Source: Oceanococcus sp051252075
Lineage (GTDB): Bacteria; Pseudomonadota; Gammaproteobacteria; Nevskiales; Oceanococcaceae
Assembly (NCBI GenBank): GCA_051252075.1
Contig: JBPOFU010000006.1
Coordinates: forward strand, 3,668-67,667
Direction of reading: 5' to 3'
DNA: 64,000 bases
In this document: positions 25,255 through 32,898 of the stretch, in pieces
How the letters are laid out: the number at the start of each line of letters is the position of its first letter
How positions within the stretch are numbered: the first letter of the stretch is position 1
The notes under the pieces: model-generated
The model's input: only the letters and a program-made list of their open reading frames with translations
Told to the model about the DNA's origin: nothing
Databases searched by the model: none
Program-made: the position numbers and the translations under genes

Positions 25255-25992
25255 TTGAGTGATTCATGGATCGGCGGCTTTCATGCCGTTGAGTCTCGCC
25301 TAAAAAGCGCAGCAGTTGAGCGCATAGAGCTGGATAGAGCCCGACGTGATCGTCGGGCTCGTCAGTTGCAGCAATTGGCGGAACGCTACGACGTACCCGT
25401 AGTGCGTGTGGGGCCGACGGTGTTGGATGCGCGACATGGCGAGCTCAAGCATCAAGGGGTCAGTGCGCTACTTTCTGCGCAAGCTGAGGTCGAGATACGT
25501 ACCTGGCAAGACTGCATAGAGGGCGTAGAAAAGCCCCTGATTTTGGTTTTGGACGAAGTGGAAGATCCGCGCAATATGGGGGCTTGTTTGCGCGTTGCAG
25601 ATGGGGCGGGTGCGCATTGCGTGGTTATTCCAAAACGCCGCGCAGCAGGGCTTAACGATGTTGCACGTAAAACCGCCGCTGGTGCCGCAGAGTCCGTACC
25701 TTTGATTGTGGTGGGTAATTTGGCCCGTACGCTCAAGGAGATGGCCAAGGCGGGCTTGTACATCGTGGGTTTAGCCGATGCGGATGATCACAGCTTGTAT
25801 GCGGAAAATCTTGATCAAGCTTTGGTGATGGTTGTCGGTAATGAAGGGCGTGGATTGCGCCAGCTCAGCCAAGAACATTGTGATGCCTTAGCTAGTCTGC
25901 CGATGGCGGGCTCGGTATCCAGTCTTAACGTCTCGGTGGCTTGTGGTGTTGCTCTTTATGAGGCGGTAAGGCAACGCAGTAACTTGCCGTAG
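25255..25992 (+). CDS. rlmB: 23S rRNA (guanosine-2'-O)-methyltransferase RlmB
   Basis: A 245-residue SPOUT (TrmH-type) enzyme that 2'-O-methylates a conserved guanosine (G2251 in E. coli) of 23S rRNA. Knot motifs are visible: NMGACLRVADGAGAHCVVIP, VVGNEGRGLR and LPMAGSVSSLNVSVACGVAL. An N-terminal L30-like RNA-binding region precedes them. The likely start is TTG 25255 (MSDSWIGGFHAVESRL), one base after the lipoprotein stop, matching the usual RlmB start. A longer frame from 25201 overlaps the lipoprotein and is not family-like. No strong SD is seen. Confidence 0.93.
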   Translation: MSDSWIGGFHAVESRLKSAAVERIELDRARRDRRARQLQQLAERYDVPVVRVGPTVLDARHGELKHQGVSALLSAQAEVEIRTWQDCIEGVEKPLILVLDEVEDPRNMGACLRVADGAGAHCVVIPKRRAAGLNDVARKTAAGAAESVPLIVVGNLARTLKEMAKAGLYIVGLADADDHSLYAENLDQALVMVVGNEGRGLRQLSQEHCDALASLPMAGSVSSLNVSVACGVALYEAVRQRSNLP

Positions 25993-26012
25993 CGACGGCT
26001 TTTCTCTAGAAT
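25984..26012 (+). promoter_or_regulatory. Sigma-70 promoter of the rpsF operon
   Basis: TTGCCG (25984-25989), 17-nt spacer, TAGAAT (26007-26012), then a GC-rich discriminator GCGCGACC typical of ribosomal-protein promoters. It overlaps the rlmB stop and the small hairpin GCCGT-AGCG-ACGGC-TTTTCT (25986-26005), which may terminate upstream transcription. Confidence 0.6.
25986..26005 (+). terminator. Short hairpin over the rlmB stop
   Basis: GCCGT (25986-25990), loop AGCG, ACGGC (25995-25999), TTTTCT. The stem is only 5 bp, so this is a weak intrinsic terminator at best. It overlaps the candidate rpsF promoter. Confidence 0.4.
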
Positions 26013-26020
26013 GCGCGACC

Positions 26021-26139
26021 CGCAGCATCGACTGATCGCTTGATGCTGCGCTTCCTTGTCCCACCGCCGGTATTCTGCCGCGACGGGGGACTTCGCCAAA
26101 CCAACATGTATTGGGGAGGCGACAACCGTAAGGACAACA
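26021..26139 (+). promoter_or_regulatory. Structured leader of the rpsF-rpsR-rplI mRNA
   Basis: The leader contains a perfect 9-bp stem CGCAGCATC (26021-26029) / GATGCTGCG (26042-26050). A second two-part stem follows: TCGCC (26093-26097) / GGCGA (26118-26122) enclosing CCAA/TTGG. Then come AACCGTAAGGA and the start codon. Many bacteria autoregulate this operon by S6:S18 binding to a leader with a conserved CCG element. The second stem with the CCG directly 3' is a candidate, inferred and not proven. Confidence 0.45.
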
Positions 26140-26583
26140 ATGCGACATTACGAAATTGTGTTCCTGGTTCACCCGGATCAGAGCGAACAAGTACCCGCCA
26201 TGGTAGATCGTTACCGCGGGATCATCGAAGCAGACGGCGGCCAAGTCCATCGTTTTGAAGATTGGGGTCGCCGTCAATTGGCATACCCAATTCAAAAGCT
26301 TCACAAAGCACATTACGCCATGCTGAATGTAGAAACCTCAACAACTGTTATCGAAGAGTTGGTGCAAGGTTTCCGTTTCAATGACGCCATCTTGCGTCAT
26401 CTGATTATTCGTATGGATGCCCCGGAAACGGGCACCTCGCCGTTGGCTAAAGAAGAAGAAAGCAAACCTGCACCACGTGCAGTTGAGCCGACTGTAGACG
26501 CTGATGTTGTTGACGCTCCTGCTGATGAAGTCAGCAGTGAAGCGAGCAGTGAAGACGCCGCCACAGAAGAAGCTGAGGCTTAA
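26140..26583 (+). CDS. rpsF: 30S ribosomal protein S6
   Basis: A 147-residue S6 that binds 16S rRNA as a dimer with S18. The core (1-100) has MRHYEIVFLVHPDQSEQV, FEDWGRRQLAYPIQKLHKAHY and RHLIIRMD. A long acidic C-terminal extension of about 40 residues follows (rich in Ala/Asp/Glu, e.g. DADVVDAPADEVSSEASS). E. coli S6 also has an acidic tail, which there is a substrate of the glutamate ligase RimK; whether that happens here is unknown. ATG 26140 is chosen for family match and the AAGGA SD. It heads rpsF-rpsR-rplI-dnaB. Confidence 0.97.
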   Translation: MRHYEIVFLVHPDQSEQVPAMVDRYRGIIEADGGQVHRFEDWGRRQLAYPIQKLHKAHYAMLNVETSTTVIEELVQGFRFNDAILRHLIIRMDAPETGTSPLAKEEESKPAPRAVEPTVDADVVDAPADEVSSEASSEDAATEEAEA

Positions 26584-26593
26584 GGAGAATCCC

Positions 26594-26824
26594 ATGTCAC
26601 GTTATTTTCGTCGCCGTAAATTCTGCAAATTCACTGCAGAAGGTATTGAAACCATTGATTACAAGGACTTGGTATTGCTTAAGCAATTCGTGTCCGAAAA
26701 CGGCAAGATTGTACCTAGCCGTATCACTGGAACCAAAGCACGCTATCAGCGTCAATTGGCCGTAGCCATCCGTCGCGCTCGGTACTTGGCCTTGTTGCCG
26801 TACACCGACCGTCATTCTTCCTGA
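26594..26824 (+). CDS. rpsR: 30S ribosomal protein S18
   Basis: A 76-residue S18. The recognisable core is FCKFTAEGIETIDYKDLVLL, IVPSRITGTKARYQRQL and the C-terminal AIRRARYLALLPYTDRH. It binds the platform of the 30S subunit with S6. ATG 26594 follows a strong SD (AAGGAG) overlapping the end of rpsF. The single cysteine does not form a zinc site. It lies between rpsF and rplI as usual. Confidence 0.97.
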   Translation: MSRYFRRRKFCKFTAEGIETIDYKDLVLLKQFVSENGKIVPSRITGTKARYQRQLAVAIRRARYLALLPYTDRHSS

Positions 26825-26834
26825 GGAGTTCGAG

Positions 26835-27287
26835 ATGGAAGTCATTCTGCTAGAACGTATCCGTAACCTCGGTGACCTGGGTGATAAGGTCCATGTTAAA
26901 CCGGGTTTCGGTCGCAATTTTTTGATTCCCTATGGCAAAGCTTTGCCCGCAAATGAAGCCAATATGGCTGTGTTTGAGACGCGCAAAGCTGAGCTCATTA
27001 AACAGGCTCAAGATTCTTTGGGTGCTGCTAAGTTGCGTGCAAAAGCTTGCGAAAATCTGGAATTGAAAATCCAAGTATTGGCCTCTGAAGAGGGCAAGTT
27101 GTACGGCTCAATTCATGCGGCACAAATTGCTGAGGCTGCGAAAGAAAATGGCGTTGATCTGGAAGCCAGTGAAATCAGCACAGATGACGTTATTCGCCAG
27201 ATTGGTGAGTACGAATTCACCGTGCAATTTCATGCTGATGTGCAGCAGCGCGTAAAATTGGTTATTGAGGCTCAAATAGCCGCATAA
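26835..27287 (+). CDS. rplI: 50S ribosomal protein L9
   Basis: A 150-residue L9. The N-terminal domain has the signature MEVILLERIRNLGDLGDKV and VKPGFGRNFLIPYGKA. A long connecting helix leads to the C-terminal rRNA-binding domain (EGKLYGSIHAAQIAEAA). It occupies the base of the L1 stalk and affects frame maintenance. SD GAGGAG sits before the ATG. Two hairpins follow the stop, the second a clear terminator, so dnaB may be only partly co-transcribed. Confidence 0.97.
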   Translation: MEVILLERIRNLGDLGDKVHVKPGFGRNFLIPYGKALPANEANMAVFETRKAELIKQAQDSLGAAKLRAKACENLELKIQVLASEEGKLYGSIHAAQIAEAAKENGVDLEASEISTDDVIRQIGEYEFTVQFHADVQQRVKLVIEAQIAA

Positions 27288-27293
27288 GACCTC

Positions 27294-27319
27294 AATTGGC
27301 TGGGTTGATGCAGCCAATT
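27294..27319 (+). repeat. Perfect 9-bp inverted repeat after rplI
   Basis: AATTGGCTG (27294-27302), 8-nt loop, CAGCCAATT (27311-27319), then TTGTTTAAG. It may protect the 3' end or assist the terminator just downstream. Confidence 0.5.
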
Positions 27320-27332
27320 TGTTTAAGCTACT

Positions 27333-27368
27333 AAGGGCCGCTGACGGAATCGTCATCGGCCCTTTTTT
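27333..27368 (+). terminator. Intrinsic terminator between rplI and dnaB
   Basis: Stem AAGGGCCG plus TGACG pairs across the loop GAAT with CGTCA plus CGGCCCTT, followed by a six-T run at 27363-27368. It ends the ribosomal-protein mRNA 24 nt before the dnaB ATG. Confidence 0.85.
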
Positions 27369-27391
27369 ATTTCTAGCTGTTCTAGGATTTC

Positions 27392-28762
27392 ATGGATCAG
27401 GATTTCGAATCCGGCACCAAGGTGCCGCCACAGAATTTAATTGCTGAGCAAAGTGTGCTCGGTGGTTTGATGCATGATGCAACTGTCTGGGATGACTTGG
27501 CAGATCAGCTGGTTCCAGAAGACTTTTATAGGCACGAACATAAGCTCATCTACGAGGCGCTAACGGCCTTGGCGCGTCGCTTTCAGCCCTTGGATGCGAT
27601 TACTGTATCTGAATATTTGGAAGCCAACGGTAATGAAGAGAAGACCGGTGGTTTGCCTTATTTGGCGGGCTTGGTTCAGGACACTCCCGGTGCAGCCAAT
27701 ATCTTGGCCTGGGCTGATATTGTGCGGGAGCACTCGATTCGGCGGCAGCTCATTCGTGCCGGTGCCAGCATCATAGAGCAGGGCTACGCCAAAGACGGAA
27801 ACGATACCGGCGCACTGCTTGATAACGCAGAGCGGGAAGTCTTTCAAATAGCTGAGCGACGCAGGCACAACGATAAAGTCGGTGTGCAGGTTGCAGATTT
27901 GGTGCCCGCTGCGCTAGATGAAATACAGCGTATGTGCGATGGCGAGATGGGCTCTGGCTTGGCTACTGGATTGGCGCGTTTTGATGACCGTACAACCGGC
28001 TTGCATCCAGGTGATTTACTGATTTTGGCGGGTCGCCCTGCCATGGGCAAAACCAGTTTGGCGATGAACTGGGTCGAGCATGCGGCCATGGTTCAGAAGG
28101 TCCCTGCTGCGGTCTTTAGTATGGAGATGCCAGCCATCCAATTGGCGCGCCGCTTGATTTCGGCACATGGTCGGGTGAATCAAGAATCCCTGCGCAAAGG
28201 GCAGTTGAGCCCCGAGGAATGGGGGCGGATCAATTCGGCTGCGACCACGCTGAAAGAGTCAGTGATCATTATCGATGACACGCCTGCTCTATCGCCAACG
28301 GAAATGCGTGCGCGTGCTCGACGGATGAAGCGCGAGCACAATATTGGCTTGATCGTGGTGGATTATTTGCAATTGATGCAAGTCCCCAATTCCAAAGAAA
28401 ATCGTACCAATGAGATTTCTGAAATTTCACGCAGCATGAAATCTCTGGCCAAGGAGTTGGAACTGCCAGTTGTCGCGCTATCGCAGTTGAATCGCAGCGT
28501 AGAGCAGCGCGACAACAAACGGCCTAGGATGTCGGATTTACGTGAATCTGGCGGCATTGAGCAAGATGCTGATTTAATTGTGTTTATTTATCGAGATGAA
28601 GTCTACAACGCGGATTCTATCGATAAAGGCATTGCGGAAATTATCATTGCCAAACAAAGAAATGGCCCGACTGGAACAGTACGAGCCACATTCTTAGGGC
28701 ATTACACCCGTTTTGAAAATCTCGCCGCCGAATACATGAACAGTGACTTCGGCGAGGAATAG
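27392..28762 (+). CDS. dnaB: Replicative DNA helicase
   Basis: A 456-residue hexameric 5'-3' helicase that opens the replication fork. The N-terminal primase-interacting domain (PPQNLIAEQSVLGGLMHD) leads through a linker to the RecA-like C-terminal domain. Walker A is LAGRPAMGKTSLAMN, Walker B region IVVDYLQLM, then SQLNRSVEQR and DLRESGGIEQDADLIVFIYR. No intein insertion is present, which is worth stating because dnaB is a common intein site. The stop is 13 nt from the convergent FHA gene, with no terminator between. Confidence 0.97.
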   Translation: MDQDFESGTKVPPQNLIAEQSVLGGLMHDATVWDDLADQLVPEDFYRHEHKLIYEALTALARRFQPLDAITVSEYLEANGNEEKTGGLPYLAGLVQDTPGAANILAWADIVREHSIRRQLIRAGASIIEQGYAKDGNDTGALLDNAEREVFQIAERRRHNDKVGVQVADLVPAALDEIQRMCDGEMGSGLATGLARFDDRTTGLHPGDLLILAGRPAMGKTSLAMNWVEHAAMVQKVPAAVFSMEMPAIQLARRLISAHGRVNQESLRKGQLSPEEWGRINSAATTLKESVIIIDDTPALSPTEMRARARRMKREHNIGLIVVDYLQLMQVPNSKENRTNEISEISRSMKSLAKELELPVVALSQLNRSVEQRDNKRPRMSDLRESGGIEQDADLIVFIYRDEVYNADSIDKGIAEIIIAKQRNGPTGTVRATFLGHYTRFENLAAEYMNSDFGEE

Positions 28763-28775
28763 TTGAGCGCTTAAA

Positions 28776-29507
28776 TCAATCCACTGGCGTGAAGATTTCG
28801 AACTTCATCACTGTCCCGGCAATTTCCAAGCGGTCGCCGCTGGCCAATTTTCGGGCCTGTGCTGCGATCATTTCGCCATTGACCTTGGGGCGGTTCTGAC
28901 TGCCAGCCGGGCTGACATGGACGACGTAATAGGCGTCAGCACGTTTAGTAATAGCAGCGACTTGCACGCCGGGCTTACCTAATGTGGTGAGCGCTTTTGT
29001 GAGTTTGAGCTCTTTGCCGGCGTTGGGGCCGCTGTCGACTATGATTTTGCCCATAGTTGGGCGTGCAGGTGCGCTAGGGGGCGCGGGAGCTGCGGCGGCA
29101 TTTGCTGCTGGGGCGGCTGTTGGGGCTGCGGTAGCAGCTTGTGCTTTGCTTGTTGCTGCAATGATCTCGCTGGGTTTGAGAATCATCGTCTTTTCAAAGT
29201 CTTCATCGTATTCAGTTTCTTCACCTTCATATTTCAAGGTGTGTCGACCGATTTGAATGGTGTCACCATTGGAAAGGGGGTGTTTGCCCACTTGGCGGCC
29301 ATTCACCATGGTGCCGTTGGTGCTATCCAAATCTTCAAGAAACGAATCTTTCATGATGGTAATGATCGCGGCATGGCGGCCGCTGACCGCTTTGTCATCC
29401 TTCAGCTCGATGTCGCTGCTGGGATGGCGGCCGATGGTGATGCGCTCTTTGCTGAGTTCTGTTTCAGCAATTTTGCGACCATCGATTGAAATTACGAGTT
29501 GACTCAT
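28776..29507 (-). CDS. Tandem FHA-domain signalling protein
   Basis: A 243-residue cytoplasmic protein. The first FHA domain (about 5-95) has the phosphothreonine-binding residues in ITIGRHPSSDIEL, VSGRHAAI and DSTNGTMVNG. A segment with DEDFEKTMIL follows; Thr107 is a plausible kinase target. An Ala/Pro-rich linker (about 118-150) leads to a second, weaker FHA-like fold (about 152-240; LTTLGKPGVQVAAI, PKVNGE, LASGDRLEIAG) lacking a clean G-R/S-x-x-H set. It overlaps the PP2C gene by 4 nt and is last of a three-gene unit with the kinase, so it is probably the reader of its phosphorylation. The output is unknown. Confidence 0.9.
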   Translation of the reverse strand: MSQLVISIDGRKIAETELSKERITIGRHPSSDIELKDDKAVSGRHAAIITIMKDSFLEDLDSTNGTMVNGRQVGKHPLSNGDTIQIGRHTLKYEGEETEYDEDFEKTMILKPSEIIAATSKAQAATAAPTAAPAANAAAAPAPPSAPARPTMGKIIVDSGPNAGKELKLTKALTTLGKPGVQVAAITKRADAYYVVHVSPAGSQNRPKVNGEMIAAQARKLASGDRLEIAGTVMKFEIFTPVD

Positions 29508-30337
29508 GGTTCCCCCTGCAGTCGTTTGCGTAGCCGGTCAAACCAACCGGGTTTATGCACAAACGAGCCATCTATCCTTGCCAGAATGACTGAAATATTG
29601 TCTTTGCCGCCGCGTTCGTTGGCCAACTGTACGAGTCGTTCGCCAACCAACTGAAGATTATCAACATTCTCCATCAGGGTTAAGCGTATGACCTCATCGC
29701 TGACCAAATCGGTCAGGCCGTCAGAGCACAGTAACAGTACATCACCCACTTCCAATACGTCTTCAATCATGTCGACTTCAACACTCGGTTCTATGCCCAG
29801 TGCGCGAGTGACAATATTGGAATTTACATTCTTGATCGCATCTTCACGGGAATACAAACCTCGCGCGACCATTTCTTCTACCAGAGAATGATCTGTGGTG
29901 ATTTGCTCCAAGTGCTCACTGCGCAAGCGATAAAGACGTGAATCACCGACATAAGCGATGGATGCTGAATTGTTGAAAAACAAAACCGCGACCGCTGTTG
30001 TACCCATGCCTTCGCATTGTGCTTGGCTATTGGACACTTCGTAAATCGCTTTGTGCGCGGTATTCAATGCATCGCGCAGCATTAAGGTGGCGTGGCGGTA
30101 ACCTGTGGTTTCGTCGCGTTGCTCCGCATCCACCAAGGGCCATTGTCCGCTCATGACGTCTTTGACTGTAGCAACGCACATGCCGCTTGCGACTTCGCCT
30201 GCTTTGTAGCCGCCCATGCCGTCTGCCAGTATCACCAGACCAACTTTTGGGTCCTCGTCTACCGAGTCTTCATTGTTTTTGCGCACTTGACCGGGGTCCG
30301 TGTGCATAGATGTAGTGATTTTGCCTTGTAATGCCAT
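29504..30337 (-). CDS. PP2C-family Ser/Thr protein phosphatase
   Basis: A 277-residue PPM phosphatase of the PrpC/Stp1/PppA type. Metal-binding and catalytic motifs are intact: RKNNEDSV, ADGMGGYKAGEVAS, GMGTTAV, GDSRLYRL, TDHSLVEEM, CSDGLTDLV and GGKDNISVI. There is no membrane segment. It would remove phosphate from proteins modified by the adjacent kinase. It overlaps the FHA gene at its 3' end and starts 4 nt after the kinase stop, so all three are made together. Confidence 0.94.
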   Translation of the reverse strand: MALQGKITTSMHTDPGQVRKNNEDSVDEDPKVGLVILADGMGGYKAGEVASGMCVATVKDVMSGQWPLVDAEQRDETTGYRHATLMLRDALNTAHKAIYEVSNSQAQCEGMGTTAVAVLFFNNSASIAYVGDSRLYRLRSEHLEQITTDHSLVEEMVARGLYSREDAIKNVNSNIVTRALGIEPSVEVDMIEDVLEVGDVLLLCSDGLTDLVSDEVIRLTLMENVDNLQLVGERLVQLANERGGKDNISVILARIDGSFVHKPGWFDRLRKRLQGEP

Positions 30338-30341
30338 GGGC

Positions 30342-32819
30342 TTATTTCATCAAAATCCGAAGGTGGCGAGAGAAGTCCGCGCCTTTCTTATAACGCCGCT
30401 CGCGGTCTTTGGCTAGCGCGTTGCTAATGACTTTATCAATTCGAGGGTCTAGCCCGTCCACACTATCGCCTATGGGCGTATGTTGCTCATTGGCGATTTT
30501 GAACATCAAAGTTGCCATAGAATCGCCACGGAAAGGCAGCTTTCCAGATAGCATCTGGTATAGCGTAACGCCAAGTGAAAACAGATCGGAGCGGCCATCG
30601 ACTTTAGTCCCAGCTAATTGTTCCGGTGACATGTACGACGGTGTCCCTAAGACCATGCCGGTTTTGGTTTTGCTGGAATCAGTGAGGCGGGCTATGCCGA
30701 AGTCTGTGATTTTGACTTTCTTTTCCTCGGGTAGCCACATCAAGTTGGCAGGTTTAATGTCGCGATGAATGACATTCTGACTGTGCGCATAATCCAGTGC
30801 ATCTGCAGCATCAGCAATCAAGCTGAGAACGGTTTTTACATCCAACAGCTTGCCCGGCTTAATGTGGTCAGTGAGGTCGTAGCCGTTGATGAATTCCATC
30901 GCGATAAAGGCTAAATCGTGCTCTTCCCCCGCATCGTAAATAGTGACGATGTTCGGATGGGTTAAACGTCCCGCAGTTTCCGCTTCGCGGAAGAAGCGTT
31001 CTTTAACTTCATCCAGCTCATCGGCTTCAAATTCTTGCGATAAAGCCATGGTCTTTATGGCCACGGTGCGTCCAATTTTCGGATCTTTGCCGAGATAAAC
31101 GACGCCCATGGCACCTTTGCCTATCTCTTTTTGCACCTCGTAGCGACCCAGCATGGGTTTTTCCATGTCTTCGCCAGACATCATCAAGGTGCCGGCGCCC
31201 ACTGCGCCGCCCAGCATGACCGTGTCGTTCAGCTTGCGTGCGCGCTCTGCGCGGGCTGTGGCATCACGGTACTGGGGGTTGATATCCAAAATATAATCGT
31301 ACGCGGAAATGGCCTTATTGAATTGGCGTTTGCGTTCGTAGTCCTGCGCCAAGGTGTAAAGCGGATCGAGTACGTTTTCGTCTTTAGGGCAGCGGCGGAA
31401 CTTTTCAAAGGCCATATCCAACTGGCCTTGGTTTTGAAAGGCAGCTCCCAGCATGCGATTGCTTTCCGCTGATTCCATCTCTGAATTTGCACGCAAGGCC
31501 TCGGTTACTCGTAATGACTTGATGGTCATGAATACGTGGCCGGCTACCAGCAATACGGCCGGAGTGGTCAGAGGTACCCACAACGCACTGCTGGCGAGCA
31601 ACACCACATTGCATGTCACCAAGAGAGCGACCGCAACGACGGAAATCAGTGCGGCTAAGCCAGCGCCAAGCAGTGGAATGCCGAAGCAAACCCAGACGAT
31701 GGCGGCGACTAAAGCCAGCAGCGTCATAATGCTGGCCCAAGCGGGTTTGGTATAAAAGTCTTCGCTCAGGATGCTGGCAACGGTATGCGCAATAATTTCG
31801 GCTGGTGATGTTGCGTTGCTTATCGGCGTGGCTAAACGATCACCAATACCGGTTGCCGTGGCACCAATTATGACAACTTTGCCTCTGTATTTTTCGGCCG
31901 GGATGTTGTCGACCAGCACATCAAAGAACGAATCGATATCAAACGCCGCTAAGTTGCCATCGCCTTGGTAATAGTGGTTCAACATGCGCAGGTCGGCGGT
32001 GGTACCGATGCGTAAGCCCCCCATCTCCACCTGCTTAGGCGCGATGTTGATATCGGCGGATGTCAGATTGAGATACTGGGCGGCTATGGCCAAGGAAAGC
32101 GATGGGTAAAATTCATCGAAATAGCGAACGGCTAGAGCTTCGCTGCGTTGCACGCCGTCAATATCGAGCAGAGTCGTAATGTGCCCCTGAATCGCGGCGT
32201 GCTGCGCCAAAACCTCAATCGTAGGAAAGAGCCGTTGTGCGGGCAAAACGTCAATGTCGGCGGAGGTTTCAATGCGACTTTTTTGCAGACTGATGGGGGA
32301 AGGGTCAGGGCGGCCGCGTAAATATCCTGGTTCAAAGCCAAAGGCTTGAGCAACGCGGCCACTGCTTTTGTAGCTGTCTGCCAAACGTTGGTCTGAATCG
32401 AGGCGAATCAGCGCGGCTTGCATATCTGCGCTGATTTTGTTCAGGGTGCTGTCTGCCGGATTGTTGTTGCGGTCGGCTTCGACTTGTTTGAGTAAAACTT
32501 CGATCTCAAGCTGCCCAGGATCAGTTTGCGCTTCTGGATAAAAAATGGTGTTGCCAATCACCCGCGCGCCGGCCGCTTGCAGCTTGTCTATCATGTCGGC
32601 ATGCAGGCTGCGTGGCCAAGGCCAGCGGCCGAGGTTTTCCACGCTCTGGTCGTCGATGGCGATAACCGCAATGTCAGCGGAAGGGCTGCGATCATTCAGC
32701 GCGATGCCAGCATCATAGGCTTGGCGTTCCCAAGAGCCGGAAGTGGCCGGGAAAATCAAATACACAATAATCAAAAACAGCAGACAAAATAGTCCGCCAG
32801 CGAACCAGTCCCGGCTCAT
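30342..32819 (-). CDS. CHASE2-domain transmembrane Ser/Thr protein kinase with TPR segment
   Basis: An 825-residue kinase. An N-terminal membrane segment (about 5-25, GGLFCLLFLIIVYLIFP) precedes an extracytoplasmic CHASE2 sensor (about 30-360; DRSPSADIAVIAIDDQSVEN, GRWPWPRS, GKVVIIGATATGIGD). Three membrane segments follow (about 365-445). A TPR-like stretch (about 460-540; QGQLDMAFEKFRRC, RKRQFNKAISAYDYILDINP) precedes the kinase domain (about 555-825). Kinase motifs are intact: IGKGAMGVVYLG, VAIKTMAL, HRDIKPANLMW, DFGIARL, GTPSYMSPEQ. ATG with complement 32817-32819 (MSRDWFAGG) is preferred over a start 31 codons earlier. The signal sensed by CHASE2 is unknown. It is first in the unit with PP2C and FHA genes and diverges from radA. 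Confidence 0.93.
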   Translation of the reverse strand: MSRDWFAGGLFCLLFLIIVYLIFPATSGSWERQAYDAGIALNDRSPSADIAVIAIDDQSVENLGRWPWPRSLHADMIDKLQAAGARVIGNTIFYPEAQTDPGQLEIEVLLKQVEADRNNNPADSTLNKISADMQAALIRLDSDQRLADSYKSSGRVAQAFGFEPGYLRGRPDPSPISLQKSRIETSADIDVLPAQRLFPTIEVLAQHAAIQGHITTLLDIDGVQRSEALAVRYFDEFYPSLSLAIAAQYLNLTSADINIAPKQVEMGGLRIGTTADLRMLNHYYQGDGNLAAFDIDSFFDVLVDNIPAEKYRGKVVIIGATATGIGDRLATPISNATSPAEIIAHTVASILSEDFYTKPAWASIMTLLALVAAIVWVCFGIPLLGAGLAALISVVAVALLVTCNVVLLASSALWVPLTTPAVLLVAGHVFMTIKSLRVTEALRANSEMESAESNRMLGAAFQNQGQLDMAFEKFRRCPKDENVLDPLYTLAQDYERKRQFNKAISAYDYILDINPQYRDATARAERARKLNDTVMLGGAVGAGTLMMSGEDMEKPMLGRYEVQKEIGKGAMGVVYLGKDPKIGRTVAIKTMALSQEFEADELDEVKERFFREAETAGRLTHPNIVTIYDAGEEHDLAFIAMEFINGYDLTDHIKPGKLLDVKTVLSLIADAADALDYAHSQNVIHRDIKPANLMWLPEEKKVKITDFGIARLTDSSKTKTGMVLGTPSYMSPEQLAGTKVDGRSDLFSLGVTLYQMLSGKLPFRGDSMATLMFKIANEQHTPIGDSVDGLDPRIDKVISNALAKDRERRYKKGADFSRHLRILMK

Positions 32820-32866
32820 GATATTGGCTTTCACAGACCGATGCCCCCAAGCACGTGTGCTGATTT

Positions 32867-32879
32867 GCCATAGTATGGC
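32867..32879. promoter_or_regulatory. 13-bp palindrome between the kinase gene and radA
   Basis: GCCATAGTATGGC is a perfect palindrome with a single central base, in the 79-bp divergent gap. TAGTAT within it could be a -10 on the plus strand. It could be an operator; no regulator can be named. Confidence 0.3.
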
Positions 32880-32898
32880 CGAATGATGATGAGTAGCA

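Noticed and set aside
27392..28762. Intein or phage insertion in dnaB
   Set aside because: The helicase reads through all motifs at normal length with no insertion.
28984..29256. 90-codon plus-strand frame rich in Ala/Gly opposite the FHA gene
   Set aside because: It is the complement of the Ala/Pro-rich linker; low complexity on the sense strand explains the open frame.
31131..31472. 113-codon plus-strand frame opposite the kinase TPR/kinase region
   Set aside because: It is covered by the kinase gene with clear domain motifs, and the antisense frame has no support.
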